From Rhodococcoides fascians A25f (lineage in GTDB: Bacteria > Actinomycetota > Actinomycetes > Mycobacteriales > Mycobacteriaceae): a stretch of DNA of 64,000 nucleotides. Made by a program: the position numbers and the translations under genes. The stretch is taken from contig NZ_CP049744.1 of assembly GCF_000760935.2 (NCBI RefSeq), positions 124,001 through 188,000 on the forward strand, read 5' to 3'. Below the pieces are notes generated by a model that worked only from the letters and a program-made list of their open reading frames with translations, did no database searches and was not told the DNA's origin. Positions 58,822 to 64,000 of the stretch are shown here, piece by piece. Numbering within the stretch: position 1 is the stretch's first letter; each line of letters opens with the position of its first letter.

Positions 58822-60260
58822 CGAGTACCGGTCCTGCAGTTCTGGCCGGGAATCTGCGGAACCGTCGGTGTCGGTACCGCGGTGGTCGTCGGCGCGGCCT
58901 CGGGAACGGGTTCCGCGGTCGGCGGCAACGGCACCCCGGGTGGCGGGATGATCGTCGTCGTGGGGGTCGCTTCGGGGGTGGTGGTGACGGCGGGCTCGGT
59001 CTCGCAGACAGGCAACAGGTCGCCCGACGCCAGGCGCTGCACCTGGCCACGCGCATCGTCGAGGGATCCCGACGGCAGTCCGGCCGTGACCTGCTCGCGG
59101 GCGGCGGGCAGAAGGTCGTCGATCTCGAAAGGAACGCAGTCAGCAGGCTCGGCATCGGGAGCGGTCAGTGTCACGGCTCCGTCGCCGTCGAGGCATCCGG
59201 TCAGTTCCACGCTCTGCAGCGAGTACCCCAGCACCGAGCCGGGCAGGCCCCGCAGCACCGTGACCTTGCTGTTGTCGGCACCGACGTAGTAGTTGCCTCT
59301 GATGATCGAATTGGCAACGAGCGCACCGATTGCGGCGAGGACCACCAGGGTGAGGGCGATCAGCGTCCAGCGCAGCTTGTGCGACTTCTTCTCCGGGGTG
59401 ACCACCGGGGTGGTGACGCGCTTGGGCGTCGAGCGAGGCGGCCGCATCGCCGCGGCGCGTCCTGCTGCGGTGTTGGGGGGAGGAGCGTCCTCCTCGTCCT
59501 CGGTACTGGCGGCGCCACCGAGGATGGGATGGCTCTGTCCGTAGTCGAGGTCGATGACATCGGCGACGACGACGGTCACGTTGTCGGGTCCACCGCTGCG
59601 CAGTGCGAGTTCGATGAGACGATCGGCGCAGGGACCGGTCTCGCCCTCGTTCATCGTGTTCTCGATGGTCTCGTCGCTGACGACATCGGACAGGCCGTCG
59701 GAGCACAGCAGGTAGCGGTCGCCTGCTCGCACCTCTCGGACGGTGAGCGTCGGCTCGATCTCGTTGCCGGTGAGGGCACGCATGATCAGCGATCGCTGCG
59801 GGTGCGTGTGCGCCTGTTCGGCGGTGATGCGGCCTTCGTCGACGAGTGATTGGACGAAGGTGTCGTCGCGGGTGATCTGGGTGAGCGATCCGTCGCGCAG
59901 CATGTACGCACGTGAGTCACCGATGTGAACGAGCCCGATTCGCTTGCCCGCGAACAGGATTGCTGTCAACGTGGTGCCCATACCGTCGAGCTCGGGCTCG
60001 TCCTCGACCTGATCGGCGATGGACGCGTTGCCTTCACGGGTGGCCGCCTCGAGCTTGCCCAGCAGATCCTCACCCGGCTCGTCGTCGTCGAGGTGGGCCA
60101 ATGCGGCGATCATCAACTGGGAGGCCACTTCACCGGCAGCGTGACCGCCCATACCGTCTGCCAGTGCCAACAGTCGAGCTCCGGCGTACACGGAGTCCTC
60201 GTTGTTGGAGCGGACCAGACCGCGGTCGCTGCGGGCGGCGTAGCGGAGAACGAGGGTCAC
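58818..60260 (-). CDS. pstP: PP2C-family Ser/Thr phosphatase PstP
   Basis: A 480-residue phosphatase. The PP2C domain (about 1–240) has ARSDRGLVRSNNED, DGMGGHAAG, GDSRAYMLRDG, CSDGLSDVV, and GGPDNVTVVVADV, giving the metal-binding Asp residues. One membrane helix (about 306–328) and a Pro/Thr-rich extracellular tail (about 420–480) follow. It dephosphorylates PknA, PknB and their substrates. The start is GTG 60260, overlapping the fhaB stop (GTGA); an in-frame GTG nine bases earlier exists. Confidence 0.95.
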   Translation of the reverse strand: MTLVLRYAARSDRGLVRSNNEDSVYAGARLLALADGMGGHAAGEVASQLMIAALAHLDDDEPGEDLLGKLEAATREGNASIADQVEDEPELDGMGTTLTAILFAGKRIGLVHIGDSRAYMLRDGSLTQITRDDTFVQSLVDEGRITAEQAHTHPQRSLIMRALTGNEIEPTLTVREVRAGDRYLLCSDGLSDVVSDETIENTMNEGETGPCADRLIELALRSGGPDNVTVVVADVIDLDYGQSHPILGGAASTEDEEDAPPPNTAAGRAAAMRPPRSTPKRVTTPVVTPEKKSHKLRWTLIALTLVVLAAIGALVANSIIRGNYYVGADNSKVTVLRGLPGSVLGYSLQSVELTGCLDGDGAVTLTAPDAEPADCVPFEIDDLLPAAREQVTAGLPSGSLDDARGQVQRLASGDLLPVCETEPAVTTTPEATPTTTIIPPPGVPLPPTAEPVPEAAPTTTAVPTPTVPQIPGQNCRTGTR

Positions 60261-60721
60261 GGGCGCAACTCGATCACGGTCTTGCCGACACGAACCGGGG
60301 TTCCCAGGGGTACGCGCACTGCGGTGGTCACCTTGGCTCGGTCGAGGTAAGTCCCGTTGGTCGAGCCGAGGTCCTCGACGTACCAATCCCCGCCACGAGG
60401 TGAGAGACGGGCATGCCTGGTGGACGAATAGTCGTCTGTCAGAACGAGAGTCGAATCGTCTGCACGTCCGATGAGGACGGGCTGCGTACCGAGTGAGATG
60501 CGCGTTCCGGCGAGACCGCCCTGGGTCACCACGAGGTACTTGGCCACCTTCTGCTTGTTGAACGACGGAAGAACTTTGGAGCCACCGGTGTAGCGCGCTG
60601 GTACTCGCATGCCTGCGGCCGCGTAGATGTCACTGCGCAGGGTGCGAAGGACGGCCCAGACGAAGAACCACAGCAGAAGCAGGAAGCCCGCCCTGGTCAA
60701 TTGCAGAATCAATCCCTGCAC
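60257..60721 (-). CDS. fhaB: FHA domain protein FhaB (FipA-like)
   Basis: A 154-residue protein with an N-terminal membrane helix (LTRAGFLLLLWFFVWAVLR) and a C-terminal FHA domain with LIGRADDSTLVL, STRHARLSPRGG, and EDLGSTNGTYLD. FHA domains bind phosphothreonine. In mycobacteria it links FtsZ and FtsQ during division and is a PknB target. The start is GTG 60721; PstP overlaps downstream. Confidence 0.94.
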   Translation of the reverse strand: MQGLILQLTRAGFLLLLWFFVWAVLRTLRSDIYAAAGMRVPARYTGGSKVLPSFNKQKVAKYLVVTQGGLAGTRISLGTQPVLIGRADDSTLVLTDDYSSTRHARLSPRGGDWYVEDLGSTNGTYLDRAKVTTAVRVPLGTPVRVGKTVIELRP

Positions 60722-60891
60722 GACGATTCACCTCCTCCTTCGCGATCGGACCTGGTCCCCACACGCCTGAGCGTTGCGGCGCGGCAGACATGGTTGTCTC
60801 GCAGCATCATAGGGTGAAGCCGCTCGTGTGGACGACATTCGGGTGGACGAGCACGAGAGTCGACCATCGCTCGTGCCTGGCAGCCCTTGTG

Positions 60892-62394
60892 TCAGACGAT
60901 CCGGACCAGAATTTCGGAATGTCCGGCCCTGATGACGTCACCGTCGGCCAGCTGCCAGTCCTGAACCGGGGCACCGTTGACGGTGGTGCCGTTGGTGGAG
61001 CCGAGGTCGGAGAGCATGGCCACTCGGCCGTCCCAGCGAATCTCGATGTGCCGCCGCGAGACACCGGTATCGGGCAGCCGGAACTGCGCGTCCTGGCCGC
61101 GGCCGATGATGTTCTGACCGTCACGGAGCTGGAAGTAACGGCCGCTGCCGTCCTCGAGCTGCAGTGTCGCTGCGAGCGCCTGAGCCTGACCGGCGTACGC
61201 GGCGGGCTGGTCGTAGCCGTACCCGTCGTTACGATCGGCCGCGCCTTGCGGGTAGCCGCGACCGTAGGCAGCCGGGGCAGGTGGGTAGTCGTATGCAGGC
61301 TGCTGGTAGCCGGGCTGCTGATACCCGGCGGCCTGGGGCTCGGCGTACTGCCCGGCCGGGTCGCTGTAGGCCTGCTCCTGGTACGGGGACTCGGAGTAGG
61401 CGCCGCCGTCGGCACCGTTGTACTGGTAGCCCTGGGCGTCGTAGCCCTGCGCGTTGTACCCCTGTGCGTCATAGCCTTGCGAGTTGTAGCCCTGGGCGTC
61501 GTAGCCCTGGTCCTGACCGTTGGCATTGCCGTAGGCGTGCGGGTCGTAACCCTGGTCCTGGCCGCCCGCCGCGCTGTATGCCTGACCCTGCTCGGCGTAC
61601 TGCTGCTCGTCGTAGCCCTGACCGTTGTACGGCTGCTGCTGGTCGTAGCGCGGATCGTAATCGGCAGGCGCGTAGGCCTGGGCGTCGTAGCCGTTCTGCT
61701 CACGCGCGGCGTAGCGGGGATCTTGGCCACCGGCGTAACCGTTGCGAGCGCGCGGATCGGGACGATGACCGTCCGCGGGGTCGCGCTGCGGGTCGTAGCC
61801 TGGGTTCTGCGTCATGTGGCCGGCTCCTGGTATCGACATCGGTGGGGCAGACGGTCGCTGCGTAGCTGAAGGGACGGGACTTCGTGCCGGCTTGGCCGAT
61901 ACGTTCTGCTGGGCCGATACGTTCTGCTGGGCCGATACGTTCTGCTGGGCCGATACGTTCTGCTCGGCCGACGCGCCGTGCTGCGCAGACGGGTTTCGTG
62001 CAGCAGTCGCCGATCGTCCCACATCGGGGTCGACCGAGCCACTGGCCCGGAACTGACCGGTGTGCAGAGTGGGCGACGGCTCGAAGCGAACCACCACGTC
62101 ACCGTAGGTCTGCCACCCCTGATCGCGGATGTAATCGTCGAGGTGGCGGGAAAATGCCTTGACCGTGAGTTCTCGATCGCCTGCGAGCTCGTCGTGGTCC
62201 GAGCTGTTGATGGTGATCACGTAGCTGTTCGGTGCCAGGTAATGGCCGCCGTCGAGGGGCCGAACCAGATCCGACGCTTCTTGTTGGAGCGCCGCTTCCA
62301 CCTCGGCCGGTACGACGCCACCGCCGAACACGCGGGCGAAGACGTCGCCGACAGCGCCCTGGAGCTTGCGCTCGAAACGTTGAACGATGCCCAT
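60892..62394 (-). CDS. fhaA: FHA domain protein FhaA
   Basis: A 500-residue cytoplasmic protein. N-terminal DUF3662 domain (about 1–120, MGIVQRFERKLQGAVGDVFA), then a low-complexity middle with four QQNVSA repeats and a Tyr/Gly/Gln-rich section with at least five GYDAQ/GYNAQ units, and a C-terminal FHA domain (IIGRGQDAQFRLPD, SRRHIEIRWDG, DLGSTNGTTVNG). In mycobacteria it binds phosphorylated MurJ and CwlM to regulate lipid II flow. The start is ATG 62394 with AGGAGGGG upstream. It is 170 bp from fhaB. Confidence 0.95.
   Translation of the reverse strand: MGIVQRFERKLQGAVGDVFARVFGGGVVPAEVEAALQQEASDLVRPLDGGHYLAPNSYVITINSSDHDELAGDRELTVKAFSRHLDDYIRDQGWQTYGDVVVRFEPSPTLHTGQFRASGSVDPDVGRSATAARNPSAQHGASAEQNVSAQQNVSAQQNVSAQQNVSAKPARSPVPSATQRPSAPPMSIPGAGHMTQNPGYDPQRDPADGHRPDPRARNGYAGGQDPRYAAREQNGYDAQAYAPADYDPRYDQQQPYNGQGYDEQQYAEQGQAYSAAGGQDQGYDPHAYGNANGQDQGYDAQGYNSQGYDAQGYNAQGYDAQGYQYNGADGGAYSESPYQEQAYSDPAGQYAEPQAAGYQQPGYQQPAYDYPPAPAAYGRGYPQGAADRNDGYGYDQPAAYAGQAQALAATLQLEDGSGRYFQLRDGQNIIGRGQDAQFRLPDTGVSRRHIEIRWDGRVAMLSDLGSTNGTTVNGAPVQDWQLADGDVIRAGHSEILVRIV
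61425..61514. repeat. 15-bp tandem repeats in fhaA encoding GYDAQ-type units
   Basis: About six imperfect 15-bp units (consensus GTAGCCCTGGGCGTC on the plus strand), each encoding a five-residue GYDAQ/GYNAQ/GYNSQ unit on the minus strand. Expansion or contraction would keep the reading frame. Confidence 0.75.
61894..61965. repeat. 18-bp tandem repeats in fhaA encoding QQNVSA
   Basis: Four consecutive 18-bp units (GGCCGATACGTTCTGCTG), the first three identical and the fourth with one change. In frame, they encode six-residue QQNVSA repeats. The near-identity points to recent expansion. Confidence 0.9.
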
Positions 62395-62601
62395 CGTGAC
62401 CCCTCCTCTCACTGTGTTCTTCCACCGTGTGGTGCCTGCAGGTGCGCAGGGTGCGACAGCCGCGTGTCATCACGAGGTCGCGCTTCAAGCATGATATACG
62501 GTGCCGCCGACGCAGACCGCCTGCCGCCGTTCGCTCCGGGCGACGCGAGACCGCGATTTTCGAGCGCGGCAGGGTGCGTGTTAGTGTTCTCGCCGTCACC
62601 C

Positions 62602-62687
62602 GGGCGGGTGGCGGAATGGCAGACGCGCTGGCTTCAGGTGCCAGTGTCCTTCGGGACGTGGGGGTTCAAGTCCCCCTCCGCCCACCA
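62602..62687 (+). tRNA. tRNA-Leu (CAG)
   Basis: 86-nt class II tRNA with encoded CCA. Acceptor GGGCGGG / TCCGCCC (one G·U), anticodon stem-loop CTGGC-TTCAGGT-GCCAG (anticodon CAG), long variable arm TGTCCTTCGGGACG, T-arm GGGGG-TTCAAGT-CCCCC. Located after fhaA as in mycobacteria. Confidence 0.96.
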
Positions 62688-62689
62688 CA

Positions 62690-62728
62690 CTGGCCGCAGC
62701 TGATCTCGATCGCTGCGGCCAGTTTTTT
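62690..62728 (+). terminator. Rho-independent terminator after tRNA-Leu
   Basis: 11-bp perfect stem CTGGCCGCAGC / GCTGCGGCCAG with an 11-nt loop and a T6 tract. Confidence 0.92.
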
Positions 62729-63101
62729 CGATGCGGTTGCGGTCCGATCGTCTTACACGCGTGTACTTTTCGGCCGTCGCGTCCCCGCCGTCTCGAAAGG
62801 GGGCCGATACGTCGACCGATGTCGGGAAATTCGCAGGTGAGAGCCCACAATAGGCTTACCTTATTTGCGGGGGTACCCAGGTGCTGACTTATCGTTCGTA
62901 GTTGGATCGGCCTCACCACGGCCGGATCCGTCGAGACCCTCACTTTTCTACCATGAGCTCACCCGCTCGTGCAGAGGAAAAGCGTCGACGATCGACAGGT
63001 GCTGCTTCAACGGCGAGGACGCACCGCAGGCCGTTCGAGCAGCCGGTTACACCACACCGTCGCCGACGAGTTTCAAGGCTGGACTTATCCGAAGGCTAGG
63101 T
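62729..63101. other. gltB leader region
   Basis: 373 bp without a supported gene. It should contain the gltB promoter. AGGCTTACCTTA (62852–62863) matches 10 of 12 bases of one half of the DtxR/IdeR consensus, but the other half is poor. No riboswitch was recognised. Confidence 0.5.
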
Positions 63102-64000
63102 ATGAAGCACACTCCGGGCCCGCAAGGCCTCTACGATCCCGTCAACGAGCACGACTCCTGTGGTGTCGCGTTCGTGGTGGACATGCACGGTCGCCGCAGT
63201 CGCGACATCGTCGAGAAGGCGATCACCGCACTGGTCAACCTCGAGCACCGCGGTGCCGCCGGCTCCGAACCGAACACCGGTGACGGTGCAGGCATTCTGA
63301 TCCAGGTTCCGGACGCGTTCTTCCGCGCCGTCGTAGATTTCGAGCTCCCCGCTCCCGGTGCCTACGCAACCGGTGTCGCATTTCTGCCGCAGGGCCGCAG
63401 CGACGCGGCACGTGCCTGCGAGGGTGTCGAGCGCATCGTCGAGAGCGAGGGCCTGACGGTTCTCGGCTGGCGTGAGGTTCCCACCGACGACTCGTCGCTC
63501 GGAGCGCTCGCGCGCGACGCGATGCCGACCTTCCGTCAGCTGTTCCTCGCCGCTCCCGACGCATCGGTCACCGATCTCGACCTGGAGCGTCGTGCGTTCG
63601 TCATCCGCAAGCGCGTCGAGCACGAGCTGGGCGAAGAGGGTGCGGGCAAGGACGGCCCCGGTCGCGAGACCGTGTACTTCCCGTCGCTGTCCTCGCAGAC
63701 CTTCGTCTACAAGGGCATGCTGACAACTCCTCAGCTCAAGGGCTTCTACCTCGACCTGCAGGACGAGCGCGTGGAAAGTGCACTCGGGCTTGTGCATTCG
63801 CGCTTCTCGACCAACACGTTCCCGTCGTGGCCGCTGGCGCATCCGTTCCGGCGCGTCGCGCACAACGGCGAGATCAACACCGCCACCGGCAACGAGAACT
63901 GGATGCGTGCCCGCGAGGCGCTCATCACCTCCGACGTGTTCGGTGGCTCCGAGGCGCTCGAGAAGATCTTCCCCGTGGTCACCCACGGAGCAAGCGACAC
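63102..64000 (+). CDS. gltB: Glutamate synthase large subunit, 3'-truncated by window edge
   Basis: The first 299 residues of the ferredoxin/NADPH-type glutamate synthase alpha subunit, which transfers the glutamine amide to 2-oxoglutarate. A 19-residue propeptide precedes the catalytic N-terminal Cys20 in HDSCGVAFV, followed by [18 protein letters not shown] and [25 protein letters not shown]. No stop occurs before the window end, so the frame was not called as a complete ORF. The start is ATG 63102. Leftward fhaA and tRNA-Leu precede it. Confidence 0.96.
   Translation, partial: MKHTPGPQGLYDPVNEHDSCGVAFVVDMHGRRSRDIVEKAITALVNLEHRGAAGSEPNTGDGAGILIQVPDAFFRAVVDFELPAPGAYATGVAFLPQGRSDAARACEGVERIVESEGLTVLGWREVPTDDSSLGALARDAMPTFRQLFLAAPDASVTDLDLERRAFVIRKRVEHELGEEGAGKDGPGRETVYFPSLSSQTFVYKGMLTTPQLKGFYLDLQDERVESALGLVHSRFSTNTFPSWPLAHPFRRVAHNGEINTATGNENWMRAREALITSDVFGGSEALEKIFPVVTHGASD

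Overview
The window is a chromosomal replication-origin region from a high-GC Gram-positive bacterium of the Mycobacteriales. Gene order follows the classical actinobacterial origin: cca–mutT4–Rv3909-like–murJ–sigM–anti-sigma–trxB–trxA–cwlM–(Rv3916c-like)–parB–parA–rsmG–jag–yidC–yidD–rnpA–rpmH–[oriC]–dnaA–[oriC]–dnaN–gnd–recF–dciA–gyrB–gyrA–tRNA-Ile–tRNA-Ala–cwsA–ppiA–PH protein–crgA–DUF881–pabA–pknB–pknA–pbpA–rodA–pstP–fhaB–fhaA–tRNA-Leu–gltB. The extra genes, the moderate GC and the parS-rich rsmG/jag spacer suggest a Nocardiaceae member, most likely Rhodococcus sensu lato. The genus is an inference.

Layout. 1–6,700 holds accessory genes: a partial glutamate decarboxylase, YqgE, a TetR repressor divergent from an NAD-dependent epimerase with two palindromic operators between them, an MFS exporter, and a secreted DUF4185 (GH183-like, possible D-arabinan-cleaving) protein. 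6,700–20,500 is the cca/mutT4/murJ/sigM/trx/cwlM block. 20,700–28,100 is the leftward parB–parA–rsmG and jag–yidC–yidD–rnpA–rpmH block, split by a 1.8 kb spacer; six parS sites lie in parA, at the rsmG start and in the spacer. 28,100–30,870 contains dnaA, with DnaA boxes on both sides and an AT-rich inverted repeat before dnaN. 30,870–43,350 is dnaN to the DUF3566 gene, interrupted between dciA and gyrB by a two-gene cassette (predicted di-iron protein plus [2Fe-2S] flavin reductase). 43,450–50,170 has two tRNAs, a 36-codon DLW-39-like gene, and a segment (acyl-ACP desaturase, diguanylate cyclase, DUF1023 hydrolase, cwsA, ppiA, rhomboid) bracketed by two direct copies of a 52-bp inverted-repeat element. 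50,170–62,400 is the cell-division and peptidoglycan-signalling block, followed by tRNA-Leu and the 5' part of gltB.

How the genes work together. Much of the mycobacterial-type control circuit for peptidoglycan precursor supply is encoded here: the kinases PknA/PknB and phosphatase PstP, the FHA proteins FhaA and FhaB, the lipid II flippase MurJ with its pseudokinase domain, the catalytically degenerate amidase CwlM, and the synthases RodA/PbpA. Chromosome replication and segregation genes (dnaA, dnaN, recF, dciA, gyrBA, parAB/parS) and membrane-insertion/RNA-processing genes (yidC, yidD, rnpA) fill the core. No prophage, insertion sequence or CRISPR array was seen.
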